Of a stretch of DNA of 64,000 nt, positions 18,275 through 26,649 are shown piece by piece; the first letter of the stretch is position 1, and each line of letters starts with the position of its first letter. The notes beneath the pieces are model-generated. The model searched no databases and had not been told where the DNA came from. It was given only the letters and a program-made list of their open reading frames with translations. The position numbers and the translations under genes are program-made. Source of the stretch: Sphingobium sp. KCTC 72723 (GTDB taxonomy: Bacteria > Pseudomonadota > Alphaproteobacteria > Sphingomonadales > Sphingomonadaceae); the NCBI RefSeq assembly GCF_014280435.1, contig NZ_CP060388.1:1674001-1738000 (forward strand), given 5' to 3'.

Positions 18275-19790
18275 GCGCCCGCCGCGCGAAGGCAAGCACC
18301 GCCCATTGACCGAGACGCCGGACAAAACCGAACGCATCATGGCGGCAAGCTGCTGCCATTGCGGGACCGATATATCCTCGCAGGCCCAGCATTGCCGCCA
18401 CCGCTACGATCATATCGACCTGCCGCCGATCCGTCCGATTGTGACCCGCATCGAATTGTTTGGTGCGCGCTGCGGGGGATGTGGCCGTCGCTACCGTGCC
18501 GCAGCACCGGCGGGCATGGAGCCGGGCACGCCGTTTGGCCCCGGCATCCGCTCGCTGCTGGCCTATCTGCATCACAGCCACCATGTCAGCTTCGAGCGAC
18601 TTTCGCGCATTGCTGCGGAGCTGTTTGGCCTCACGATCTCCCAAGGGGCGATCGCCAACGCGTTCAGGCGTATGGAGGCCGGAATGACAGCAGCCACGAA
18701 GGCGATCACCGACAAGTTGCTCACGGCAAAGATTATCGCGTCCGATGAGACGTCCACGCGCACCAACGGCATTGCCCATTGGCAATGGGTCTTCCTCTCG
18801 AAAGACGCGGTTCTGCACAAGATCGCCCCGCGCCGGGCGCGCAGTGTTGCTGAGGAGGTGTTGGGCGGCCACCAACCTGATGTGTGGGTCTCCGATCGCT
18901 ACGCTGGACAGCAGGAACTGGGCAAGGAGCATCAGGTCTGCCTCGCGCATGTCCTGCGCGATGTTCAGTATGCCATCGACTGCGGGGATACCGCCTTCGC
19001 TCCCAAAGTCCGCGACCACCTGCGCTGGGCGATCCGGATCGGCAAGCGACGAAGCAGCCTGAAGGACACGACGCTGGCCGCCTACGCCGCGAAGGCCGAC
19101 AATCTGCTGACCCGCCTGGTACAGATGCCTGTCGCGCACCCGGCGGGACGCGTTCTGCTCAAACAAATCAAGGCCTGGCGGGGCAAGTTCTTCGTCTTCC
19201 TCACCAACCGCGACGTCCCTGCGACCAACAATATATCAGAGCGCGAGATCCGCCCCTCGGTCGTGTTCCGCAAGGTCACCAACGGCTTCCGCTCCGACTG
19301 GGGCGCCCAGATCCACGCTGGATATCGATCCGTCACCGGAACCGCTCGTCTCAGCGGAAAATCGGCCCTCGTAGCCATCCGCGAACTCGTCGACGGCAGA
19401 TTCGTGGTCGCCTGATCAGCCCACCAATTGCCGACCCCGTGAGCAATTACGGGACGATTGCGTGATCGGATCGGGGTCTGTGGTAATGCGTGACATTCCT
19501 GCAAGATCGCTCGTCGGGGGCAATCCGGCACGCATCATACGCAGCGATATCAAAATTCTCGGCGCCTTCGGGCGCATCGCGATGGGCGCTCATGGCGACC
19601 ATCGGAACTAGCCTCGCGTGGCACTGCGCCGGAATGCAACATGATAGCCGACAACTGATTGCCGGCAGTGTCGTACAAAGCGCGTTGCCGATAGCCAGCG
19701 CTATTTCGCCGCTGCGCGCCTGCATGGCGCGGCGACCTGCGCCATGATGCTGGGCAAGCGCCTTGCCTCCCCCTTTCATCGGAGAAGGCA

Positions 19791-20699
19791 TTGACGATAG
19801 CCAAAAAAAGCGCTGCCAAATATACGCCTGCCTGGTTCATTGAAAAAATTAGTGGCAGAATCCAGCGCGCGGGCGAACTTTTCCTGGCGGAACGTGCCGT
19901 GCGGCACTTTCCCCGGACATGCGAAAAGCGTCCACATCTGCTGCCGTGGCCGCTAGTGGTGTCACTTACTTCCTTTCCCCCGCGTTACCCCACTTTGCAC
20001 AAGACGCTACGGGCGTTGCTGGATCAGACCGTGCAGGCCGACCACATCATATTGTGGATTGCGAAGGACGACATGTCCACTTTACCCGCCAACGTCCTGT
20101 CCCTTCAGGACCATGGCCTAACGATCCGCCCGTGTGACGACCTGCGCTCATTCAAGAAGATCATTCCGGCTCTTCTGGAATTTCCGGCAGCGGCAATCGT
20201 TATTGCGGATGACGATATTTATTATGCCCCCGATTGGCTGAAAACGCTTGTCAACGCCGCCGATCCGACAGCCAAGACGGTCGTGGGATGTTATACGCTT
20301 CTGGCGCAGACGACCGAAAATGGAACGGCGTTGCCTTATTCACAATGGAAAGAGGAGATCCGGCCAGAAGCCCGTTCCGGTCCAGAAGGCTTGGTGTTTC
20401 CGGTTGGAATCGGTGGAGTGCTTTATCCTCCCGGCAGCTTGGACAAGGCCGTAACCGACCAGACGCGGTTCACATCGCTATGCCCCTACGCCGATGATGT
20501 CTGGTTGTTTTGGATGGCCCGGCGCGCTGGCGCGTCACATCGCCATGCAGGCGGGCGCTTCCCCTTGACCATATGGCCATCATCGCAAAAAATTGCGCTG
20601 AAGCATGAAAATGTCGCGAATAATCGCAACGACTCTCAAATCAAGGCGATGGAGCAAAGCTTTGGCGCTCTTGGCAGCGGCGTTGCAGACACCGCATGA
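19791..20699 (+). CDS. GT2-like glycosyltransferase
   Basis: This 302-aa protein starts at the TTG at 19791 with GGAG 6 bases upstream. It has the order expected of GT-A enzymes: VVSLTSFPPRYPTLHKTLRALLDQTVQADHI, then a DDD metal-binding triad in IVIADDDIYYAPDWL (about residue 140), and a later acceptor-side region with YADDVWLFWMARR. The pattern resembles capsule/LPS side-chain transferases. Sugar and linkage cannot be read from the sequence. It overlaps the next gene in an ATGA, and the upstream gene is the broken acyltransferase, so these were probably one transcription unit. Confidence 0.75.
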   Translation: MTIAKKSAAKYTPAWFIEKISGRIQRAGELFLAERAVRHFPRTCEKRPHLLPWPLVVSLTSFPPRYPTLHKTLRALLDQTVQADHIILWIAKDDMSTLPANVLSLQDHGLTIRPCDDLRSFKKIIPALLEFPAAAIVIADDDIYYAPDWLKTLVNAADPTAKTVVGCYTLLAQTTENGTALPYSQWKEEIRPEARSGPEGLVFPVGIGGVLYPPGSLDKAVTDQTRFTSLCPYADDVWLFWMARRAGASHRHAGGRFPLTIWPSSQKIALKHENVANNRNDSQIKAMEQSFGALGSGVADTA

Positions 20700-21661
20700 A
20701 AACCCTCGCCCCAACCTTGGCGCCCGTGATTCCGTTGAAGGTGACGGTCGCGGCACTGACTTTTCGGCGACCGGACGGTCTGCGGACTTTACTCCATGCA
20801 CTTGGACAGCAAGAGCTGAACCAGATGCGACCCTATATTTTGACGGTCTTGATCGTCGATAACGATGCCGCAGGGAGCGGCCGCCTTACCGCAGAAGCAT
20901 TTTCTGCTAATGAGTCCTACCAACTAATATATGTGATCGAACCACGGCAAGGCATCCCCATGGGCCGTAACCGAGCCATGGATGATGCGCCTGCCGACAC
21001 GGATCTGTTCCTTTTCATCGATGATGACGAATGGCCGGCGCCCGGCTGGCTTGACGCGATGCTCACGACACGAAACATGACGGGTACAGACATCGTTCAT
21101 GGGCCGGTTGAACCGGTTTTTTCGCCGGACGGTAATCCATATTTCATACAGGCAAGGGTGTTCGCCGATCGAAGCCATTTAGATGGCGAACGGATCGACT
21201 ACGCCGCTTCCAACAATGTCATGATGGATTTTCGGCGTGTCCGGGCCGCCGGCATTCGCTTTGACGAACGGATGCGTTTCACTGGCGGAGAAGATTTTCT
21301 TTTTTTCAATCAAGCATCTCGAATAGGCTTCACTATTTCATGGTCGGATGCAGCGATCGTCTTCGACGGCATACCGGCAACCCGGATGACCTGGAAGTGG
21401 GCATTGCAGCGCCAATTTCGGATTGGCAATACGTTCGCCGTCGCCGCTCGCATTCAGGATGATCGATGGGTGCGGTCAAGGTGGCTGGGCATTGGATTGC
21501 TACGAATGGGTCTCGGCTTGGCTCTACTGCCGATGCTGACATTTTCGCCACGATATGGATGGCAGGGGATAGCCCATTTGCTTCGCGGTGCTGGAATCGT
21601 CGTTGGCATGTTCGGGCTTGCATATGAGGAATATTCGCCAGCCAGACTGGCAACAGCGTAA
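20696..21661 (+). CDS. GT2 family glycosyltransferase
   Basis: This 321-aa protein has a GT-A start (KVTVAALTFRRPDGLRTLLHAL), the nucleotide-binding VLIVDNDAAGSG, the DDD-type motif LFLFIDDDEWPAPGWL near residue 108, and FTGGEDFLFFNQA (about 200), where GT2 enzymes carry the ED catalytic base. The C-terminus (about 255-310) is hydrophobic and may touch the membrane. It overlaps the preceding glycosyltransferase by 4 bases. It is probably cell-surface glycan assembly; the product is unknown. Confidence 0.82.
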   Translation: MKTLAPTLAPVIPLKVTVAALTFRRPDGLRTLLHALGQQELNQMRPYILTVLIVDNDAAGSGRLTAEAFSANESYQLIYVIEPRQGIPMGRNRAMDDAPADTDLFLFIDDDEWPAPGWLDAMLTTRNMTGTDIVHGPVEPVFSPDGNPYFIQARVFADRSHLDGERIDYAASNNVMMDFRRVRAAGIRFDERMRFTGGEDFLFFNQASRIGFTISWSDAAIVFDGIPATRMTWKWALQRQFRIGNTFAVAARIQDDRWVRSRWLGIGLLRMGLGLALLPMLTFSPRYGWQGIAHLLRGAGIVVGMFGLAYEEYSPARLATA

Positions 21662-22204
21662 CAAATGAGGTCGCGTATGCTGGCACAGGCCTAATAGCGC
21701 CTCATTGGCCTGATCGAAGCAGGGTGCGAAACCGCAGCCTTATCATGGGACTTGTCATCCGGCGCGGGTTTGAGCATGGCCATATCGGTTGAATAGTGCA
21801 TGAATTCCTCGCCACTCATTGGAAGCCGGATGGGGCAGGAATTTACAGCCTAAAACAACCGTGCCGATTGCACATCCAGCTCACGGCTCGGAGCATGGCT
21901 CCGTCTTGCCCGCCTTCAGAATCCGCCGTTTAAATATAGGTCCAACCTGCGACAAAAATTTAGCATCCGCCCGCCCAATAAGCTTAACACATGCCTCTTT
22001 AACAATTTTCAGTCCTGGAATCGCGATACATACTTTATTCTCAATTTTACCTAAACCGGCCAATATATTTTGACTTTATAGTAGAGTCTTTCAATCTTTC
22101 TCGTCAATTTTTATATAAGATAGTGTATTTTCCGCATGGCGGCTTTACGCTATTTTCGACCTGCGGGATCCGGCTCCAGCAATGCCACTGACCTTCGCGT
22201 CCGC
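21662..22204. other. Intergenic with possible gene remnant, AT-rich to the right
   Basis: About 540 bases hold no convincing complete gene. A minus-strand frame of 60 codons (21881-22063, ending KRRILKAGKTEPCSEP) looks moderately coding but has only a TTG start and no recognisable family; it may be the 3' end of a lost gene. From about 22040 to 22130 the DNA becomes AT-rich. Confidence 0.3.
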
Positions 22205-22366
22205 TTATTGATAGTGCAGCGTTTTCTCGAACCCTTCATTCGCCTTGGCCATCTTGGCTACTTTCCTGAGTTGGCCGCGAACATGCCGCTCAAAACGCAC
22301 GTCGTCATAAGCGCCCGTCGCCTGATATTCTTCCTGACCGATCAATTCCTTGACCCAAGTTGAACA
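22205..22366 (-). pseudogene. 3' remnant of an unknown gene
   Basis: The minus strand reads 53 codons with high-GC style codon use (STWVKELIGQEEYQATGAYD and onward, ending KTLHYQ) and a stop at 22205. No start codon with a ribosome site precedes it, and the frame upstream (towards 22440) is not convincing. The remnant begins at the 17-base sequence 22354-22370 that recurs inverted at 24255-24271. I do not recognise the family. Confidence 0.35.
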
Positions 22367-22445
22367 GTGCCAGCGGAACACGCAGAGAACGTGAGCTAGT
22401 AAGTATCTGATATTGCTGGGCGTGGATTTGGTGGCAAAACCGGGT

Positions 22446-24207
22446 GTGCTAACAACATTTTGCCTGTGACTGGCGGCTTGGTTTATTTTTACGGGAGCAG
22501 GCAGTAACAACCTGCCTATGTATGTCGTCGAACGAGTCGCGCGCGGGCACCGCTATCTGTACCTGGTCGAGAGCGTGCGCGAGGGCAAAGCCGTCCGCCA
22601 GCGCACGATCAAGGCTCTGGGCCGTAAGGATGTGCTGGCCGCCAGTGGCGAACTCGACAGGCTGGCCGCCTCGATCGCACGTCACGCGGGACGCAGTGTC
22701 ATTCTGTCTGACATTGATGCAGGCCGGATCGCAGCCCGCCGGATAGGCGGTCCGCTGCTGTTCGGGCGCCTGTGGCAGCGGCTTGGCATCGATGCTGTAA
22801 TGGAAGAGGTGCTGGAAGGCCGCCAGTTCGGCTTTGCCGTGGAGCGCGCCGTGTTTGTCGCCACACTGCACCGCCTGTTTGTCTCCGGCTCGGACCGAGC
22901 CTGCCTGGACTGGATGGAGAGCTACGCCATCGACGGCAGCGAGGATCTTGCCCTTCATCACTTCTATCGCGCCATGGCCTGGCTCGGCGAGGAGATCGAG
23001 GAGAAGACAGAAGGCGCATTGGCACCTCGCTGTGTGAAGGACGTGATCGAGGAGAAGCTGTTCGATCGCCGGCGGGACCTGTTCACTGATCTCAGCCTGG
23101 TGTTCATGGATACGACGTCGCTCTCGTTCTACGGTGCAGGCGGCGACACGCTGGGTCGGCGTGGTCATTCCAAGGACCACCGGCCCGAGCTTGCCCAGAT
23201 GATCCTGGCCGTGGTGATCGACGCCGAGGGGCGTCCGATCTGCACCGAGATGGTCCCGGGCAACACGGCCGACGTGAAGGTGCTCATGCCCATCGTCACG
23301 CGCCTGCGTACCCGCTTTGGGATAACCCGCTCGTGCGTCGTGGCCGACCGCGGCATGATCAGTGCCGGTACGATCGCCGCCCTTGAAGAGCTGGGGATGG
23401 AATACATCCTGGGTGCGCGAGAGCGCACCAGCAACGTCATCCGCGATGTCGTGCTTGCCGACACTGCTCCGATGGTGCCCCTGGTCCTCGAGCGACAGGC
23501 AGGAGACACCCAGCTGTGGGTCAAGGAAGTGCGCGTTGGCAAAGGCGCAGATGCCCAGCGCTACGTCGTCACGCTCAACGAAGCTGAGGCAAGGAAGGAC
23601 AAGGCCGACCGGCAAGCGATCATCGATGGCCTCCAAACCCAGCTGAAGAAGGGCGACAAGGCCCTGGTCGGTAACTCAGCCTATCGCCGCTATCTCAAGG
23701 CCAGCGGCAAGACCTTCGAGATCGACATGGGAAAGCTTGCCGACGAGGCGCGCTACGACGGCATCAGCGTGCTGCGCACCAATGCCCGGATCACCCCGCT
23801 GCAGGCCGTCATCCGCTACCGTGACCTGCTTCAGGTCGAGGCCCTGTTCCGGGTTGCCAAGGCGAGCTTCGATACCCGTCCCATCTTCCATCAGTCCGAT
23901 GCCGCTATCCGCGGCCATGTGTTTGTCTCGTTCCTGGCCCTGACGCTGGCCAAGGAACTGACCCGCTTGTGTCAGGAAAAGGGCTTGCAGCCCGAATGGC
24001 AGCCGCTCCTCAACGATCTCGATCGCCTTCAGGAAGCCACCATCGAAAAGGACGGCAAGGTCATTACCACCCGCACCCACGTTTCGGGCCAGGTGGGGAA
24101 TGTCTTCAAGGCAACCGGCATCGCGCTGCCGGCCAATATCAGCGAACTGCCGCCGCGAACCTGAGCCTCTGCAAGCTCAACCAAACCCAAAAATGTAGTG
24201 GTAACAC
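22446..24207 (+). mobile_element. IS1634-type (IS4 superfamily) insertion sequence
   Basis: The termini read GTGCTAACAACATTTT inward from 22446 and GTGTTACCACTACATTTT inward from 24207 on the other strand, an imperfect inverted repeat. Between them is a single 548-aa transposase gene. I found no target duplication next to these ends, so the exact limits may be off by a few bases or the flanks may be rearranged. Confidence 0.8.
22518..24164 (+). CDS. IS1634/IS4-family transposase
   Basis: This 548-aa intact protein begins MYVVERVARGHRYLYLVESV, the usual start of IS1634 transposases. DDE positions appear as LVFMDTTSLSFYG (about 190), VVADRGMISAGT (about 275) and the IS4-type YREK block in YRDLLQVEALFRVAK (about 435). 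The beta-strand insertion characteristic of IS4 enzymes lies between the second D and E. No frameshift is seen, so it may be active. Confidence 0.93.
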   Translation: MYVVERVARGHRYLYLVESVREGKAVRQRTIKALGRKDVLAASGELDRLAASIARHAGRSVILSDIDAGRIAARRIGGPLLFGRLWQRLGIDAVMEEVLEGRQFGFAVERAVFVATLHRLFVSGSDRACLDWMESYAIDGSEDLALHHFYRAMAWLGEEIEEKTEGALAPRCVKDVIEEKLFDRRRDLFTDLSLVFMDTTSLSFYGAGGDTLGRRGHSKDHRPELAQMILAVVIDAEGRPICTEMVPGNTADVKVLMPIVTRLRTRFGITRSCVVADRGMISAGTIAALEELGMEYILGARERTSNVIRDVVLADTAPMVPLVLERQAGDTQLWVKEVRVGKGADAQRYVVTLNEAEARKDKADRQAIIDGLQTQLKKGDKALVGNSAYRRYLKASGKTFEIDMGKLADEARYDGISVLRTNARITPLQAVIRYRDLLQVEALFRVAKASFDTRPIFHQSDAAIRGHVFVSFLALTLAKELTRLCQEKGLQPEWQPLLNDLDRLQEATIEKDGKVITTRTHVSGQVGNVFKATGIALPANISELPPRT

Positions 24208-24226
24208 TCGCGCCGGTGCGTGCATG

Positions 24227-24487
24227 TCATTGAACAAAAATGCCTTTTCCAAAAGCACTGTTCAAGTTGGGCTTGAGGCGTTTGACAAATATGGCCTGCT
24301 CGTTGGTGCAATCAGGGAATTGAAGGGCACGGCATACCCATTCCTCAGCGGCTGCCTTGTCATACTCGTCCCGTGCCTCATAGCCGCGCCTGTCCGCCGC
24401 CGCCTGATCCAGCCTCGATACGTCGAACCGGCGCGCCAGCCATCTCCTGACCACGGCCCCATCCCACGCTTCTGACGGATCGCTCAT
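24227..24487 (-). CDS. Small hypothetical protein, C-terminus probably altered
   Basis: This 86-aa protein starts at the ATG at 24487 with GGAG 6 bases upstream, a strong start signal. The sequence is MSDPSEAWDGAVVRRWLARR and onward, with an acidic/alanine-rich middle (YDKAAAEEWVCRALQF). The last 18 codons follow the 17-base sequence at 24255-24271 that also occurs inverted at 22354-22370, and the stop is 20 bases from the IS1634 element. The natural C-terminus may therefore have been lost. No family recognised. Confidence 0.5.
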   Translation of the reverse strand: MSDPSEAWDGAVVRRWLARRFDVSRLDQAAADRRGYEARDEYDKAAAEEWVCRALQFPDCTNEQAIFVKRLKPNLNSAFGKGIFVQ

Positions 24488-24756
24488 CGTTCACTCCAAA
24501 CCCAATTCGTCATCCGTATAACGACCGAATGGAAAGATGCTACATTGCAGGAAAAGCAGCGACTGTAGACTGATTCACATCCCAAACACGTCATCGCCAC
24601 AAGATTACATCGCTCTAAATTGGGAAGTCCCCCAGCACCGGCTCAAGCGTAGGTCACGCTCCATTTCCCAACCCAAAGCGCCCCACGCACGACCCAGCCG
24701 CGCTCCCATGGGGAAGCCATTTCGTCCAGTGCTGTAGGATTGCCTTCTCAAAGGAC

Positions 24757-24832
24757 TGGTGCCGCTTACAGGACTCGAACCTGTGACCCCCGCATTACGA
24801 ATGCGATGCTCTACCAACTGAGCTAAAGCGGC
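24757..24832 (-). tRNA. tRNA-Thr (anticodon CGU)
   Basis: The reverse complement folds as a full cloverleaf: acceptor GCCGCTT/AAGCGGC, D-arm GCTC..GAGC, anticodon loop TTCGTAA with anticodon CGT, T-arm with GGTTCGAGTCC, and an encoded CCA. The anticodon reads ACG, threonine. Confidence 0.96.
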
Positions 24833-25005
24833 GTTGCGGCGGGCAGATAACAGTGGTTGGGCCGCAGGACAAGCACCCAATTGCGCTCTTTGGCCGGATA
24901 ATGACACCGCACCTGCCATTCGGGCCATCTTTACCGCAAATTTACCATCCCGTGCCACTGTCGAGTCCCAGAATATAACGTATAACCTCATTAGGGACCG
25001 ACCGG

Positions 25006-26322
25006 ATGGATACTCTGCGGGGACATGACGTCGCCAACGACCAGGACGATTTCGATTATGCCGACGACGCAGATATTGAAATGCCGCCTTCCGTCGTTTC
25101 CGATGAACGGCGTATGCAGGTGCGCGCCTATAATTATTGGGCCTCGCTGCTGGGCGAACGATCGCTCCCGTCGATAGAGGATCTGTCGCCCGATCAACTG
25201 GAAGATTTTGGCCCCTACAGCGTATTGCTCGATTTCAGCACCGGGCTGGACAATCCCGCGATCGTCTATCTCGGCACGGCGCTGCGCCGTGAGTGCGACA
25301 TTCACGGGACCATCGATTATATCAACGATGTGCCAGCCCGGTCGCTGCTGTCGCGGTTGACCGACCATTATCTTCAGATCGTGGCCAACGCCGCGCCGAT
25401 CGGGTTCGAGGCGGAATTCGTCAACCAGCGTGGCGCGGAAATTCTCTATCGCGGCATATTGATGCCCTATTCGTCCGATGACGAGACGATCGATTTCGTG
25501 TTCGGTGTCATCAACTGGAAGGAAGTGGCCGACCGCGACGTGACCAGAGCGCTGGAGCGGGAAATCGGCGAAGCAATGATGGGGGTTCAGGCATCTGGCC
25601 CGGTAACGCCGGTCTGGGCCGATGGTCCGGTTACCAGCCCGCAAGACCAGCCGCCCGCAATCCTTACTCCGACCGCCATCGTGGATGATGAACCGCTCGA
25701 CCTGTCGGGCATGGAAAGCCCCGATGAGGATGCGCCACTGGCCGACTGGCTGGCACTGGCGCGCGACGGAGCGGAACTGGTCCGCACGAGCGAGGCGCGC
25801 AGCCATGCCGCGCTCTATCGCGCCATTGGCCTGGCCTATGACTTCGCGCTCGTGGCGCAGGTTCGGCCCGACGATTATGCGCAATTGCTGGCCGACACCG
25901 GAATCAAGGTGCAGGCGCGCAGCCCGATGACCGCAATCATCAAGCTGGTTTTCGGTGGCGGTTACGACAAGACGCGCATTACCGAATATGCAACGGCCCT
26001 TGATCATGGCTGGGCAGCGGGTCTGGGCGTAGGATCGCTGGCGGACTATCTGTCTGCCTATGCCGGTGGTCTCAAAGCCCTGGTCCGTGACGAACGCGCG
26101 CTGCGCCGCGCCGAAGCCCCGGCCCGGCCCGACCGTCGTCAGAGCGCCCGCACGGCCATGAAAGCGGCCGTGGCGATCGATCCGCTGGCCGTCGCCACCG
26201 ATGAAGATGGTCTGGCGATCGTCATTGCGCGTCGCGAAGCCGATGGCAGCCTGGTTCTGGTCGGCGCGCTGCCGCAGGGATCGGACCTTGGCACGCGCGT
26301 CATTGCCGCCGTGGCGCGCTGA
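25006..26322 (+). CDS. PAS-domain protein of unknown function
   Basis: This 438-aa protein starts at the ATG at 25006, preceded by AGGGA. Residues 35-170 resemble the PAS_5-type sensor fold common in sphingomonads (YNYWASLLGERSLPSIEDL, YSVLLDFSTGLDNPAIVYLG, GFEAEFVNQRGAEILYRGIL). Residues 240-345 are helical and rich in Ala/Asp. No kinase, GGDEF or DNA-binding domain follows, so this looks like a stand-alone sensor or structural protein. It is monocistronic, between tRNA-Thr and the glutamate dehydrogenase gene. Ligand and partner are unknown. Confidence 0.7.
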   Translation: MDTLRGHDVANDQDDFDYADDADIEMPPSVVSDERRMQVRAYNYWASLLGERSLPSIEDLSPDQLEDFGPYSVLLDFSTGLDNPAIVYLGTALRRECDIHGTIDYINDVPARSLLSRLTDHYLQIVANAAPIGFEAEFVNQRGAEILYRGILMPYSSDDETIDFVFGVINWKEVADRDVTRALEREIGEAMMGVQASGPVTPVWADGPVTSPQDQPPAILTPTAIVDDEPLDLSGMESPDEDAPLADWLALARDGAELVRTSEARSHAALYRAIGLAYDFALVAQVRPDDYAQLLADTGIKVQARSPMTAIIKLVFGGGYDKTRITEYATALDHGWAAGLGVGSLADYLSAYAGGLKALVRDERALRRAEAPARPDRRQSARTAMKAAVAIDPLAVATDEDGLAIVIARREADGSLVLVGALPQGSDLGTRVIAAVAR

Positions 26323-26649
26323 CCCGACTTTTTCGGCTTCGTCCGGCATGTCTGGCCGCACATGGCAAAGCGATCGTCCGAAAATGCTTTGCGGACGGTT
26401 CGTCTGCACTCGACATGCCGGAAAGGCTGGCCGATAGTGGCACAGCCCCGCCCCGCGTCCGCCATGCGGGCGATGTTGCGGTGCATCATAATATTTCAAT
26501 GAAGAGAAATTTTATTTCACGCCCCGTCTTGAGCCGCGCTTGCGCCAAAGGCATATAGACGCTCCCAAGCCGAGGAGTCGCATGGTGGCGATCCAGCGCC
26601 TCCTCCGTTCAGATCAAAGCGGAATCAGTCCGCTGTGAGAGGTAAGCGA
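26323..26649. other. Intergenic upstream of glutamate dehydrogenase
   Basis: These 327 bases hold no convincing gene. A small perfect hairpin (arms AGCGGA and TCCGCT at 26618-26623 and 26629-26634) ends 2 bases before the GAGAGG ribosome site of the next gene, so it could affect translation start. The stretch around 26485-26520 is AT-rich and may hold the promoter. Confidence 0.4.

Larger units (their letters stand above)
16596..19415 (+). pseudogene. Outer-copy IS66-type transposase, interrupted by an inverted copy of its own element
   Basis: The first 223 bases (16596-16818) encode the TnpC N-terminus (MSPPPLHVLTEAEKNEL onward), and the remainder runs from 18283 to the stop at 19415. Joined, they give 452 codons identical in length to the inner gene. 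As it stands, the 5' part reads into the inner element and stops at 16853. The 3' part is open from about 18306 and contains most of the catalytic domain, so a truncated protein could in principle be made. Confidence 0.9.
16531..19450 (+). mobile_element. Outer IS66-family element (ISBst12-like), itself interrupted
   Basis: The ends are GTAATTGCTCACG at 16531 and its inverse ending at 19450; the terminal 22 bases match at 20 positions. The target duplication is GGGACGAT at 16523-16530 and 19451-19458, the 8 bp expected of the IS66 family. Removing the inner copy and one inner target repeat leaves 1456 bp (16531-16818 plus 18283-19450), the same length as the inner element. Only one transposase gene and no tnpA/tnpB is present, which fits the ISBst12 branch. 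Confidence 0.93.
16180..19611 (+). pseudogene. Left-handed beta-helix acyltransferase, split by nested IS66-family elements
   Basis: Codons 1-117 run from the ATG at 16180 to 16530, and the rest resumes at 19459 with the TAG at 19609-19611. Removing 16531-19458 (element plus one target copy) restores a continuous 167-aa protein. It has hexapeptide repeats (FIGARSIILPGVTIGDD, then CVIGSGSVVMRDIPARSLVG) and the family C-terminus GNPARIIRSD, as in serine or maltose O-acetyltransferases of the WcaF/NeuD type. In the present state translation runs into the element and stops at 16623. The intact protein probably acetylated a surface sugar, since two glycosyltransferase genes follow. The 5' half has lower GC than the metabolic genes nearby, suggesting acquired glycan DNA. 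Confidence 0.88.

Noticed and set aside
22440..24215. Target-site duplication for the IS1634-type element
   Set aside because: No matching bases of 4-8 bp adjoin the proposed ends; only a weak CCGG similarity.
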